Positions 17,772-26,238 of a stretch of 64,000 nt of DNA are shown in pieces; position 1 is the stretch's first letter, and the number at the start of each line of letters is the position of its first letter. A model generated the notes under the pieces. The model was given only the letters and a program-made list of their open reading frames with translations. It was not told where the DNA came from and did not search any database. This DNA is from Rhodococcus rhodochrous (lineage in GTDB: Bacteria; Actinomycetota; Actinomycetes; Mycobacteriales; Mycobacteriaceae). The DNA is taken from assembly GCF_900187265.1 (NCBI RefSeq), contig NZ_LT906450.1, forward strand, positions 2,719,444 through 2,783,443, in the 5' to 3' direction. Made by a program: the position numbers and the translations under genes.

Positions 17772-18095
17772 CAGTACACTTCCATCTCTTTCGCGGAAAC
17801 CCTTGTGCTGGAGGGTATTGCCGCGTCGATTGGCAGCGTCGGAGACGCATACGACAACGCTCTGGCCGAGAGCACGATCGGGTTGTTCAAGACCGAAGTG
17901 ATCACCAAGGGAAACCCGTTCCATCCGGGTCCCTACAAGTCCGTCGAGGACGTCGAGTACGCCACGATGGAGTGGGTCGACTGGTTCAATCGCAGTCGCC
18001 TGCACAGCCGTCTCGGATACGTCCCGCCGGATGAATTCGAGGCGGCGTACTACGCTCACCTGTCGACTCCACAACCGGAGCCGTCACCGATATAG
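17772..18095 (+). pseudogene. IS-E OrfB, 3' fragment
   Basis: C-terminal part of the IS3-type integrase, from YTSISFAETLVLEG through the catalytic E region GDAYDNALAESTIGLFKTE to LGYVPPDEFEAAYY and the stop at 18093-18095. It belongs with the piece ending at 16283. No other damage is seen. Confidence 0.9.
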
Positions 18096-18122
18096 GAGCG
18101 GCAAGAAACCCGAGACGGTTCA

Positions 18123-18565
18123 CGGAGCTCTTCGGCGGCCTGAGGGTTCTGCCACCGTGCTGGGGCAGCTGTTGCTGCCGCTCGCTCGTCCAGCACCATG
18201 CCGTCGACCACGCACAATGCCGCCCCATCCACCAGACCGGCCGCAACCGCTGCAGTGACTGCGTACCCACCCGTGGAATGCCCCACCAGTACTGGCCGGT
18301 CCAAGCGGAGTGCCTCGACAACAGTGCCGAGATCACGCCAATACTGTTCGGGGGTGCTCGAAGCAAGCATGCTCTGCCCGTGCCCGCGCAGATCCACCGC
18401 CACCGGATGGCAGTGCTCCACCAGATGCGCCGCTACGTCGGTCCACACCGCGGCGTTGTGCCCACTGCCGTGGACCAACAGCACATCCGGCCCTCGGCCA
18501 CCGAAATCGAGACCCGACAGCACGCCGTCGTCGACAGGCACTTCGGTACGGGTTCCCGACACCAT
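18123..18565 (-). pseudogene. Alpha/beta hydrolase, 5' part, split by IS-E
   Basis: Start at ATG 18565 with GAGG six bases upstream; two GTG codons precede it in frame. Motifs are LLVHGSGHNAAVW (oxyanion), VDLRGHGQS and the nucleophile elbow VLVGHSTGGYAV, with a serine nucleophile. The gene continues at 15294 after IS-E. The reconstructed protein of 296 residues has the normal length for a serine-type alpha/beta hydrolase; substrate unknown. Confidence 0.88.
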
Positions 18566-18688
18566 CACCACCCTCGCCGTCGGTACCTCGGCGAGCCCGC
18601 CTACTGCAGAACGTCACCTACCCCTCATGAGACAACCGATCCATCCGATCGGTCAACGGAATTCGGCCGAGTGCCGTCGCATCGGATC

Positions 18689-19459
18689 TCAGGCCGCAGC
18701 CGGCGCGCGACACCCGCACCGCACGGCACGCCCCTGCTCGTCGTCGGGAAGCCACCCGTATTCGTCGCAGTCGCCGCACTTCGGTCGGAGAACACGGGGC
18801 GTCGGCAGCGACCGCCACAACGGCAACCATCCGTGCGCCAGTCGCATCGGATTGCCCGGTCTGTGCACGGATTTCGCCGCCGCGACCAGAGCCGGCACGC
18901 CGTGTGTGGCGACGAGTGCTTCGATCGCCGCTGCCGCGTCGGGTTTGAGGTAGACGAAAGTTGCGGTGAGTCCGGCCCGCCTGCAGGCTGCCGCGAGCTC
19001 GACCACCGCCGGACTCAGCGGCGCCTTCGCGACGCGCGGTGTGCGGTTGGTTTCCGTCCTTGGTCTATCGGTACTTGAAAGGGCGCCTGGGTCTCCGATG
19101 TCCGCGCTGCCGCGGGTCGGATTCTCAGACGCCGGGTCGGTGACGGGACGTTCGTAGATGGTCTGGATGGTGATCCACTGGCCGAGCTCGTTCTGGATCT
19201 TCTCGCGTACCAGGTAGCCGAGGTCGGCGAGCTCGCGTAAAGCCGATCGGATGGCGTCGCGACCTTCTTTTGGTGACTGCGCCGCGATCGAGTCGGCGCG
19301 GGTGCGCCAGTCGTCGGGCTTGGACAGCAACCAGGCGAGCACGCCCCGTGCGCGGAAGGACAAACGCTCGTCGGTGATGACGGCATTGCTCAGGACGGTG
19401 AAGTTGGCGGCAAGGCGCGGTCCACGACGCACGCCGCCGGCCAGGGTATTCTGACCCAC
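18689..19459 (-). CDS. Winged-helix protein of plasmid/phage replication type, with C-terminal zinc site
   Basis: 256 residues, GTG at 19459 with AGGAG 6-7 bases before it. The N-terminal part FTVLSNAVITDERLSFRARG followed by SAIRSALRELADLGYLVREK-type helices resembles winged-helix domains of replication-initiation and phage replisome proteins. The C-terminus has KCGDCDEYGW and VRCGCRAP, a likely four-cysteine zinc site. Such proteins are typical of plasmids and integrative elements. No other mobile genes adjoin it, so it may be a leftover. Function assigned by pattern only. Confidence 0.6.
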   Translation of the reverse strand: MGQNTLAGGVRRGPRLAANFTVLSNAVITDERLSFRARGVLAWLLSKPDDWRTRADSIAAQSPKEGRDAIRSALRELADLGYLVREKIQNELGQWITIQTIYERPVTDPASENPTRGSADIGDPGALSSTDRPRTETNRTPRVAKAPLSPAVVELAAACRRAGLTATFVYLKPDAAAAIEALVATHGVPALVAAAKSVHRPGNPMRLAHGWLPLWRSLPTPRVLRPKCGDCDEYGWLPDDEQGRAVRCGCRAPAAA

Positions 19460-19611
19460 GTTCGACTCCTGTTCAGTCGGACATCCGGCCCGTCGGGAGT
19501 TGCAGCTCCTGGCGGGCCTTATTCGATTGTGGCCGCGCGGATCGGCGGCGTGCTGGCATCGTGCCACCGTCTGTACAAGGCGCGCAAGGAATCGAGCGGG
19601 GGTCCTCGAAG

Positions 19612-19654
19612 TTCGGTGTTCCGGACCTCGCTGAGCGGGGTCCGGAACACCGAA
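19612..19654 (-). terminator. Strong hairpin between two minus-strand genes
   Basis: Perfect 16-bp inverted repeat TTCGGTGTTCCGGACC / GGTCCGGAACACCGAA with an 11-nt loop, within the 324-bp gap between the reductase stop (19784) and the winged-helix gene start (19459). It most likely terminates the reductase transcript. A role as operator or origin element for the winged-helix gene is possible. No other feature is seen in the gap. Confidence 0.6.
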
Positions 19655-19783
19655 GTTTCACAGGCGTATGAGGGCAGGACGTCGGTAACGCGTTCGCGCA
19701 GGACGTAACGCCGACGGGTGACTGCCGTCAGGTCTCGATCTCTTCGATGAGCGATGTGTGCGTCGCGGTCGGGCTCGGGTGAG

Positions 19784-20701
19784 TCATGCGATGCGTTCGG
19801 CGGTGCGGTCGCCCGTGTCGGCCCGCATGCTCACGAAGACTCGGGCGAAGCCTTCGGAGCCGTGACCAGCGGCAATCTCCCGAGTGATAAGTCCCTGCAG
19901 GGCAACGAGTGTCGCCGGATCGACGCACTGTTCCTCGCTGGCGCTCACAATGTGACCGAGATCGGAGAACTCCAAGCTCTGTTGCCCCGGAGCGGTGTAG
20001 TCGCCGGCATCGATGACTGCCGCATATTCTCTGAAACCGCTGGTCATTGCGCGGAGGAATGGGGTTGCGCGGCGCGCGAATTCCTCGGCGGTCATGCCTT
20101 CGGATCCCACCATGGCAGCGCCGTGGAAGAATCCCGCGAACATCTGGTACATGCCCGAAAGCATCGCCAAGTCGACCAGCGATGCCATCCCCGGGTCCGC
20201 GCCGTCGTACGTGCTGGTCGCCCATGTGTCGAGGAGTTCGTGGTGCTGCTCGTAAATGGGTTGCGGGCCGCTGTAGAAGATCTGTGCTGCGGGAGTGCCG
20301 ATCATGTCCGGGACCGCCAGGATTGCGCCGGTCAGGTAGGCGATGCCGTGCCGATCGGCCCAATCGGCGAGCGCGCGAGCCTCGTTCGGGGTGGTGGTCG
20401 TGAGATTGATCAAGGTGCGCCCCCGCAACTGCTCGACCACCGGGGTGAGGGTCTCGTAAACCGACGTCGCCCGGAGCAGACAGGCGACGATGAGTGGGTT
20501 CGCCCCAGCCGCAGCGGCAACGGTCTCAGCGGGGTGAGCGCCGCTCTCAACCAGAACGGTGTCGCGACCAGGGCTCCGATTCCAGACCGTCACGTGGTAG
20601 CCGATGTCGAGGAGTCGTGAGGCGAGGGCACTGCCCATGGCGCCCAGACCGAGGACCGTGACGCCTGTACGTGGGTACGGGGTTGCGGAATTCGTTGTCA
20701 T
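19784..20701 (-). CDS. NADP-dependent imine reductase-like / 3-hydroxyisobutyrate dehydrogenase-family enzyme
   Basis: 305 residues. The N-terminal Rossmann domain has GLGAMGSALASRL, with WNRSPGRD after beta-2 favouring NADPH. The second domain carries SLVDLAMLSGMYQMFAGFFH. This interdomain helix is the pattern seen in imine reductases, where an Asp replaces the catalytic Lys of beta-hydroxyacid dehydrogenases. It would reduce cyclic imines or a related carbonyl. Divergent from the HxlR regulator with an inverted-repeat operator between, so it is probably inducible. Confidence 0.82.
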   Translation of the reverse strand: MTTNSATPYPRTGVTVLGLGAMGSALASRLLDIGYHVTVWNRSPGRDTVLVESGAHPAETVAAAAGANPLIVACLLRATSVYETLTPVVEQLRGRTLINLTTTTPNEARALADWADRHGIAYLTGAILAVPDMIGTPAAQIFYSGPQPIYEQHHELLDTWATSTYDGADPGMASLVDLAMLSGMYQMFAGFFHGAAMVGSEGMTAEEFARRATPFLRAMTSGFREYAAVIDAGDYTAPGQQSLEFSDLGHIVSASEEQCVDPATLVALQGLITREIAAGHGSEGFARVFVSMRADTGDRTAERIA

Positions 20702-20757
20702 ACATCCATGCTGGACAACGACCTACGGACATGAAAGTACCCACTATCTACTGCGGT

Positions 20758-20775
20758 ACTTACCGAGATGTAAGT
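20758..20775. promoter_or_regulatory. Candidate HxlR operator
   Basis: ACTTAC-N6-GTAAGT inverted repeat between the divergent reductase and HxlR genes, 12 bp before the HxlR start. The half-site recurs in the spacer between the second HxlR gene and its divergent partner (51101-51117). Confidence 0.65.
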
Positions 20776-20787
20776 GAGGAGTCCGAG

Positions 20788-21165
20788 ATGGCGAAGAGAC
20801 CGCGCTCCGGACCGTACATCTGCGGGATCGACGCCGCACTGGATGTCGTCAGCGGTAAGTGGAAGGGCCTGATCCTGTGGGAGCTCCACGATCATGGCAA
20901 ATGTCGATTCGCTGAGCTTCGCAGGGCACTCTCTGGTGTCAGCGAGAAGATGCTCACCCAACATCTGCGGCAGATGGAAGAAGACGGTCTCATCTATCGC
21001 AAGGTCTACGCGGAGGTGCCCCCGAGGGTCGAGTACTCCCTCACTGACGAAGGTATCTCCCTCAACGCGGCACTGGAGCCACTCGGCCAGTGGGGACGAC
21101 ACCGACTCGAGCGCGAGGGCCTGGCGATCAACGCGACCCCACCGCACGCGTCGACAATCTCCTGA
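20788..21165 (+). CDS. HxlR-family transcriptional regulator
   Basis: 125 residues. Start at ATG 20788 with AGGAG seven bases upstream; the longer frame is not needed. MarR-like winged helix: ICGIDAALDVVSGKWKGLIL, FAELRRALSGVSEKMLTQHL, LIYRKVYAEVPPRVEYSLTD. The single N-terminal cysteine at residue 12 is the position used for redox or electrophile sensing in many HxlR proteins. It probably controls the divergent reductase through the repeat at 20758-20775. Confidence 0.92.
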   Translation: MAKRPRSGPYICGIDAALDVVSGKWKGLILWELHDHGKCRFAELRRALSGVSEKMLTQHLRQMEEDGLIYRKVYAEVPPRVEYSLTDEGISLNAALEPLGQWGRHRLEREGLAINATPPHASTIS

Positions 21166-21177
21166 CCTGCGACAACC

Positions 21178-21489
21178 AGGGCATGTCCGACAATCTCGTC
21201 GAGCCGTGTCGAGGACCTGCCGGAGGTTCACACCCAGGAGTTGTCGGCCGGCCGCGTACGCGGTGTGCCGACCGGGTTTGGATCCCCATCTCCGAGTTTT
21301 CCGGTCTGCGCAGATCATCGTTGGTCGACATCGGTCTTGCCCTCGCGCACGAACTTCCGTCGACCGGCCACGTGGCTCCTGTCCCGGTCAAGGGCCTTGT
21401 CCAGCACCGAAGTCCCTCGTGTCGGACAGTTTCGGAGTCTGAGTCGCCTCGATACCCGAAGTGCGCTCGGCATCTGTCGGACATGCCCT
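21178..21489. repeat. Region bounded by 15-bp perfect inverted repeats, no gene recognised
   Basis: AGGGCATGTCCGACA at 21178-21192 recurs inverted as TGTCGGACATGCCCT at 21475-21489, enclosing about 280 bp without a convincing gene. The right copy overlaps the stop codon of the SIMPL gene. It could be a small non-autonomous element; a clear target duplication is not visible. A related 12-mer GACATGCCCTAG occurs near 26116. Confidence 0.45.
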
Positions 21490-22189
21490 AGAGGGACGCT
21501 TCGAACCGCGCCTCGACGTCGGCGGTGAGGGTGACCCGATCCGGTTCGAAGACCAGCTCGGGTTCGGCCGATTCGGGGGCACTCATCGCATCCGAACGCA
21601 GCATCGCTGTGCGCATCATGGGCGCGCCGCCCGCGTGGACGGGTGAGGGCTGGGAGCCGAGCATGCCCGGATCGGCGATGGCCACCGCACGAATAGTGTC
21701 GAGACCCAGCGACGTCGTGTACGCCTTCGCCTTGTCCAGGGCGTCGCGGACGGCGAGGTCGCGGACCTGTGCGAGTCGCTTCTTCCGGGCCTTGCGGGTG
21801 ATCCACCACTGGAGATCGGCGACGGTGACCACCTCGAGTTCGGCGACCCGTTCGACGAACGCACCCACAGCGTCGAACTCGTGGAAGGCGACGGTGATCG
21901 ACGCCGACGAGTTGTACACCCACGGGCGGTTCTTGCCCTCGCGGTTGAACGGGCGCCGCCGGCTGTGGCGCACCCGATCGAAGGTCCACCGCTTCACGGG
22001 GCTCGGGGTGCGCTTGCGCAGTTCGGTGATGAGATCGGTGATGGTGGCGACGGCCGCGGTCACCGGTTCGGCGGACTGCTTGCGCGAGGAGCCGTCGGCG
22101 TGCACCCGCAACACCACTGTGCACCGGTTGGGTGCGACGGTGCGCTCGGCGTGCCCGGTGACGGTGATCGTGACGGGAGGCTGGGTCAT
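21488..22189 (-). CDS. SIMPL domain (DUF541) protein
   Basis: 233 residues starting MTQPPVTITVTGHAERTVAP. SIMPL proteins usually carry a signal peptide, but none is seen, so it is probably cytoplasmic. The N-terminal strand pattern TITVTGHAERTV and the later SASITVAFHEFDAVGAFVERV are typical, as is DALDKAKAYTTSLG. Molecular function of the family is not settled. The basic segment HSRRRPFNREGKNRP is unusual. Monocistronic, with a strong purine-rich site before the ATG. Confidence 0.8.
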   Translation of the reverse strand: MTQPPVTITVTGHAERTVAPNRCTVVLRVHADGSSRKQSAEPVTAAVATITDLITELRKRTPSPVKRWTFDRVRHSRRRPFNREGKNRPWVYNSSASITVAFHEFDAVGAFVERVAELEVVTVADLQWWITRKARKKRLAQVRDLAVRDALDKAKAYTTSLGLDTIRAVAIADPGMLGSQPSPVHAGGAPMMRTAMLRSDAMSAPESAEPELVFEPDRVTLTADVEARFEASL

Positions 22190-22382
22190 GCGCACGAGTG
22201 TGCCAGCGCGAGCCGTCCCCGTCGGGCAGACGGCACGTGCCACGGTCGGAACCGCCGAATCCGACCTTCCGGGCGTCGCATTCGTGCCACTCTGAAGTTG
22301 TCAGAAGTGAGAGGTGTGACTGGTGGGACGACTGGGTATCTGAGTTGTGTCGAACTAGCCAGTGTTCATGAAAGGACTGCAC

Positions 22383-22655
22383 ATGCTCGGACTCGGAATC
22401 CTCGGTTGGATCATCATCGGTGGTCTCGCCGGTTGGATCGGCAGCAAGATCATGGGCACCGACGCCCAGCAGGGCATTCTCCTCAACATCGTCGTCGGCG
22501 TCATCGGCGGCTTGATCGGTGGTTTCCTGCTGAAGGTCTTCGGCGTGGATGTCGAAGGCGGCGGACTGATCTTCAGCTTCCTGACCTGCCTCCTCGGCGC
22601 GGTCATCCTGCTGTTCCTCGTCAAGGCCGTCACCGGTCGAGGCGTGCGCCGCTGA
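22383..22655 (+). CDS. GlsB/YeaQ/YmgE-family small membrane protein
   Basis: 90 residues, three hydrophobic segments. Starts MLGLGILGWIIIGGLAGWIG with AAGGA seven bases upstream, so the earlier in-frame ATG is not used. Glycine-rich repeats IIIGGLAGWIGSKIMG and VGVIGGLIGGFLL define the transglycosylase-associated family, often stress-induced. Followed at once by a strong terminator. Confidence 0.93.
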   Translation: MLGLGILGWIIIGGLAGWIGSKIMGTDAQQGILLNIVVGVIGGLIGGFLLKVFGVDVEGGGLIFSFLTCLLGAVILLFLVKAVTGRGVRR

Positions 22656-22667
22656 CCGCTCTGCGTC

Positions 22668-22705
22668 AACGAGGTCCCGGATCCACACGGATCCGGGACC
22701 TCGTT
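22668..22705. terminator. Bidirectional hairpin terminator
   Basis: Perfect 17-bp stem AACGAGGTCCCGGATCC / GGATCCGGGACCTCGTT with a 4-nt loop between the convergent YeaQ-like and glutaredoxin-like genes, 12 bp after the YeaQ-like stop. Confidence 0.92.
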
Positions 22706-22724
22706 CATGTCGGGGGTCGTCTCG

Positions 22725-23183
22725 TCAGACCAGTTGATCGCGAAACCAACGTGGGTCGGGATTGGTATGCGACACGTCGCCGACGAACACCGTCGGCACC
22801 GTCTCGTTCCCGCCGTTGACTTCCCGGACCCGAGCGGCCGCAGCGGGATCCCGCCAGATGTTCACCCAGATCGCGCGACGCGCGCGAGTGCGCAGGGTGG
22901 CGCGCAACCGGATGCAGAACGTACACCCCGGACGCCAGTACACCACCGGAACGCCGCGGGTTGCGGCGTCGCGACGGGCGGTCGCGTCGTCGACGTGATG
23001 GGGGAAGAACAGGGGAGAGGTGACCCACGCAAAGACGAGGAGCAGTACTCCCGTCACCACCGAGGTCACGTCGAATGCGCCGGTGAGCAGAACGACCGCC
23101 GCGACGGCCACCATCGCTGCGGAGAGGATCCAGGTTCGCCACACGCGTGCGAGCCTATCGCCCGGGCGGGAGGCAGAAGCCAC
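22725..23183 (-). CDS. Membrane-anchored glutaredoxin-like protein
   Basis: 152 residues, GTG start. Two N-terminal membrane helices (LSAAMVAVAAVVLLTGAF, VVTGVLLLVFAWVTSPLFF) precede a glutaredoxin/mycoredoxin fold. The active site is YWRPGCTFCIRLR, the substrate loop NETVPTVFVGD. Actinobacterial mycoredoxins use mycothiol; this one would act at the inner face of the membrane. The CTFC motif differs from the usual CGYC or CPYC. Monocistronic; convergent with the YeaQ-like gene. Confidence 0.88.
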   Translation of the reverse strand: MASASRPGDRLARVWRTWILSAAMVAVAAVVLLTGAFDVTSVVTGVLLLVFAWVTSPLFFPHHVDDATARRDAATRGVPVVYWRPGCTFCIRLRATLRTRARRAIWVNIWRDPAAAARVREVNGGNETVPTVFVGDVSHTNPDPRWFRDQLV

Positions 23184-23303
23184 TTCGTCCGCCGGCCTGC
23201 AGTCGTCTCGGAACGGGACGCGTCGCAGGCGCGAAGCTCCCCGTCACCCCGCCCGACCAGCCGGTCTGCAGCCGGGCAAGGTGGCGCGATAGCGTATTCG
23301 GTC

Positions 23304-23984
23304 ATGGTCGTCACCGAGAGTTCACCTCCTGTATCCCCGCGGTTGGTCCGCTCGATGTTCATCCCTGCCGTAGGGGTGGCGCTCGTGCTGACTCTTCTCG
23401 CGGCGGCGACGGTGCCGATGCGCGACCGCCTGTATCTGTCCGTCGCCCAGACCGTCGAGGAATCCTTCCTCGGACCGCTCGCCGGTCTCGTCGCCGACAA
23501 GGGGCTGCTCGTCCTGGTCGCCTTCACCGGTGTGCTCGCGGCGTGGCTGTGGCGGAACGATCGACGCAGCTTCGGCACTCTCGCCGTGGGTGGTATCGGT
23601 GTCGTGGGTGCCTACCTGTCGAGCGAACTCGTCAAGCTCGTGGTGACGGAGCCGCGACCGTGCCGCGCGCTCGGCATCGAGACGGTGCTGGAATGCCCCG
23701 AGGTGGGGGACTGGTCCTGGCCGTCGAACCACTCGGTCATCGCGGCGTCGTTCGCCACGGCGTGTGTCCTCGCGGCTCCGCGTCTGATCTGGCTGGTCGC
23801 TCCGCTCGCCGCAGTGCTCGCCTTCTCACGGGTGACGGTGGGTGTGCACTACGTCCACGACGTGCTGTCGGGCATGGCGCTCGGCGTGTTGGTGGTCGCG
23901 CTGGTCGTCGTGGTGCTTCTGCCGTTCGCGTCGCGGCTTCCGATCCTGTCGCGTGAGGCGCGGGCCGTCCCACCCACGGGGTAG
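23304..23984 (+). CDS. PAP2-family membrane phosphatase
   Basis: 226 residues, about six membrane helices. All three phosphatase signature parts are present: KLVVTEPRP, WPSNHSV (Asn in place of the usual Gly of PSGH) and SRVTVGVHYVHDV. The family dephosphorylates lipid phosphates such as undecaprenyl diphosphate or phosphatidate on the outer face. Followed by a classic terminator at 24007, so it is a single-gene unit. Confidence 0.92.
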   Translation: MVVTESSPPVSPRLVRSMFIPAVGVALVLTLLAAATVPMRDRLYLSVAQTVEESFLGPLAGLVADKGLLVLVAFTGVLAAWLWRNDRRSFGTLAVGGIGVVGAYLSSELVKLVVTEPRPCRALGIETVLECPEVGDWSWPSNHSVIAASFATACVLAAPRLIWLVAPLAAVLAFSRVTVGVHYVHDVLSGMALGVLVVALVVVVLLPFASRLPILSREARAVPPTG

Positions 23985-24006
23985 GCGCACCGAATACAGC
24001 ACACCG

Positions 24007-24050
24007 AATCCGGCTGTCGGCAGAGTGAATCTGCAGGCAGCCGGATTTTT
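24007..24050 (+). terminator. Rho-independent terminator
   Basis: AATCCGGCTG / CAGCCGGATT stem followed by TTTG, 23 bp after the PAP2 phosphatase stop. One of the few in the window with a T-run. Confidence 0.88.
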
Positions 24051-24179
24051 GTTGGCAAGTCGGACGGGGCGCGACCGCCTCGAAGCTGTCGCGGTCGTGC
24101 TCATGGTGGGCTTCATGCTGCTGTTGAGCCCTGTCGCCGACGTCGTCGTCGTTGTCGACCTCCGCGTTCGGGGTACTCG

Positions 24180-25079
24180 ATGCACATGAAGGATCGGGCC
24201 TGGGATCTCGCATACGCCGCCGGCTGGTGGGCGGTATGCGCGCTACCGGAAAAGCCGGCGAGTCGCCTGTTCGAAATGGCCGCGGATCGAGCGGCCCGAA
24301 ACGGCGGGCCGCTCCAACTACGCCGCAACCTCGCTCGGGTCTTGTCCACCACTCCCGATCAGGTGCCCGACGAACTCGTGCGCGCGAGTCTGCGTTCCTA
24401 CGCGCGATATTGGTGCGAAGCGTTCCGGTTGCCGTCGATGGATCCGGTACGGCTGGCCGAGACCATCGACTCCGCAGCCACCGGTCTCGAACACATCCAC
24501 GAGGCCGTCGCACGTGGGAGCGGCGCAGTGTTGGCGCTTCCGCACAGCGGGAACTGGGACCTGGCGGGAGTGTGGATCGTACAGCGGATCGGCACACCGA
24601 CCGTCGTCGCCGAGCGGCTCCAACCGGAATCGTTGTTCCGCCGCTTCGTCCGGTTCCGTGAAGGTCTGGGTTTCGAGATCATCCCGCTCACCGGCGGCAC
24701 TGTCCCACCATTCGAACAGCTGGCCGTCCGGATCCGGGAGGGACGGTTCGTCGGACTCCTCGGTGAACGGGATCTGACAGGAACGGGCGTGCCGGTCACC
24801 TTCTTCGGCGAACCGGCCTGCATGCCGGCCGGCCCGGCCAAACTCGCGATCGATACCGGCGCACCGCTGCTACCGGTGCACTGCTGGTTCACTCCGGGCG
24901 GCTGGGGATTCCACGTCGACGCACCGATCGATACCGCAGGCGGCGTACAAGCCACGACCCAGAGGCTGGCCGACCGGTTCGCTGCCGGTATCGCCGCGCA
25001 TCCCGCCGACTGGCACATGCTGCAATCGGTGTGGACGGCCGACCGGCGGGACCACACGCAGACACCCGGCAGGGAGTGA
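24180..25079 (+). CDS. Lipid acyltransferase (LpxL/PatA-like)
   Basis: 299 residues. The motif ALPHSGNWDLAG contains the catalytic H(x4)D of the lauroyl/myristoyl acyltransferase family. FVGLLGERDLTGTG and MPAGPAKLAIDTGAPLLPV are the further conserved blocks. In Mycobacteriales the best-known member, PatA, acylates phosphatidylinositol mannosides at the inner membrane. Here the gene stands alone rather than next to pgsA and pimA, so it could be a second paralog. ATG at 24180 or 24186; the ribosome site is weak. Confidence 0.87.
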   Translation: MHMKDRAWDLAYAAGWWAVCALPEKPASRLFEMAADRAARNGGPLQLRRNLARVLSTTPDQVPDELVRASLRSYARYWCEAFRLPSMDPVRLAETIDSAATGLEHIHEAVARGSGAVLALPHSGNWDLAGVWIVQRIGTPTVVAERLQPESLFRRFVRFREGLGFEIIPLTGGTVPPFEQLAVRIREGRFVGLLGERDLTGTGVPVTFFGEPACMPAGPAKLAIDTGAPLLPVHCWFTPGGWGFHVDAPIDTAGGVQATTQRLADRFAAGIAAHPADWHMLQSVWTADRRDHTQTPGRE

Positions 25080-25114
25080 CGCTGCGGGTTTCTCGCGGCC
25101 TGCGTCGTGGACGG

Positions 25115-25873
25115 TCAGAAGAAGTCGGCAGAGGTGATCTCGGCGCGGAAGAATTCCCCGTCCCCGCCGGTGCCCGTGTCCCAACTCGCGCGGATCCGCG
25201 AGGCGATGGTCATGCCGCCGAACCGGCGTTCGGCCTCGACTGCGACGATGAACGGATACCGGCCGAACTCGTGATTGTCGGGGTTGCCCCACCGCAGCAT
25301 CCGCACCCCGCACAATGCCCCGTCATCGGCGACATCCAGACGCACGGTCTCCTTGCGTCCATCCACCGTCCAGGTCGCCGAGGCGACGAATTCGTCGCCC
25401 CGCCATCGTGCGAGGGGAAATGTTGTAGGCACGAAGATGCTCTCCCCGGCCAGGCGACCGGCCGCACTGTCGCTGACATCCGGGCCGTCGGCGGACATCA
25501 CCGGGATGATTCCTCCGATCCGCCAACGCATCTCGCCACACCCGTCGGTGAAACGGTCGTACCCCGACACGGACAGCGGGCCGAGCCGAGTGGTTGCAGC
25601 CCAGATGAAGCCCGTCGTCGGAGCGAGGAGTTGCACGGCGGTGAACGGTCTCCAGGAGCCGAGTCTGATCTCCCCGGACATCTCCAACCGTGCAGCTGCG
25701 GCCATCGGCGTGCCCTCAGCGACGGCATGATTGATCCAGCGCCGCGCAGCAGGTGGCAGGGATGCGGTCATGGCCGGCGCGAACCGCTCACCGGTGCCCT
25801 TGACCTCGGAGAGAGCACGCCAGTGGGTGCCGACATGATGAGCGGCGCGCGGAACAGCTGGTGCACGACCCAT
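25115..25873 (-). CDS. DUF6544/DUF6920-type protein
   Basis: 252 residues from ATG 25873; a GTG two codons upstream is equally possible, with GGAGG just before. The pattern SLPPAARRWINHAVAEGTP, then MSGEIRLGSWRPFTAVQLL and SIFVPTTFPLARW is that of a widespread actinobacterial family of unknown function. No signal peptide or membrane helix is evident. Convergent with the acyltransferase gene. I see no catalytic motif. Confidence 0.75.
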   Translation of the reverse strand: MGRAPAVPRAAHHVGTHWRALSEVKGTGERFAPAMTASLPPAARRWINHAVAEGTPMAAAARLEMSGEIRLGSWRPFTAVQLLAPTTGFIWAATTRLGPLSVSGYDRFTDGCGEMRWRIGGIIPVMSADGPDVSDSAAGRLAGESIFVPTTFPLARWRGDEFVASATWTVDGRKETVRLDVADDGALCGVRMLRWGNPDNHEFGRYPFIVAVEAERRFGGMTIASRIRASWDTGTGGDGEFFRAEITSADFF

Positions 25874-25879
25874 GCGCAC

Positions 25880-26238
25880 GAATCCTCCACCGGTCGACTC
25901 GGCCCTTCACGATGCTTCGCTCGGACTCGGTGCTTCATCGGTGGGGTGGGCCGATACTCGCTGATCCCAGCACATTATGCCCGGCCACCGTGTCCTTGCC
26001 GATAGAATCGTCGATCGTCGCGTTGGTGGAAGCCTCGTCCGGTCGGTCACTACTTCGGGCGACGTGCACTTCGCAGTAGGTAGCCGACGAAGGGTTCGAT
26101 CGATGGTTGCTCAGACATGCCCTAGTAGTACGGTCCCCAGGCCCCTCCTGTAGGTCTCGGACCAGGTAGTCGGGGACCTCCAGCGATGGTGATCGCGGAC
26201 GGCACGTCGACTCGAAGCTCGGGGAGGACTGTACCTCG
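25880..26238. other. Intergenic stretch without recognised gene
   Basis: About 360 bp between DUF6544 and the ZIP-like gene. Open frames on both strands lack protein-like composition. It contains GACATGCCCTAG near 26116, which also occurs in the inverted repeat at 21475, suggesting a shared dispersed motif. Confidence 0.4.

Larger units (their letters stand above)
15298..18122 (+). mobile_element. IS-E, IS3 family, interrupted by IS-F
   Basis: Terminal inverted repeats share TGAACCGTCTCGGGTTT at both ends (from 15298, and read inwards from 18122). A 3-bp target duplication CGG lies at 15295-15297 and 18123-18125. Without IS-F and its duplication the element is 1334 bp. It carries orfA and a split orfB and sits in the alpha/beta hydrolase gene. 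Confidence 0.93.

Noticed and set aside
24060-24179. Possible small gene between the PAP2 terminator and the acyltransferase
   Set aside because: Frame overlaps the terminator, no ribosome site, composition not protein-like.
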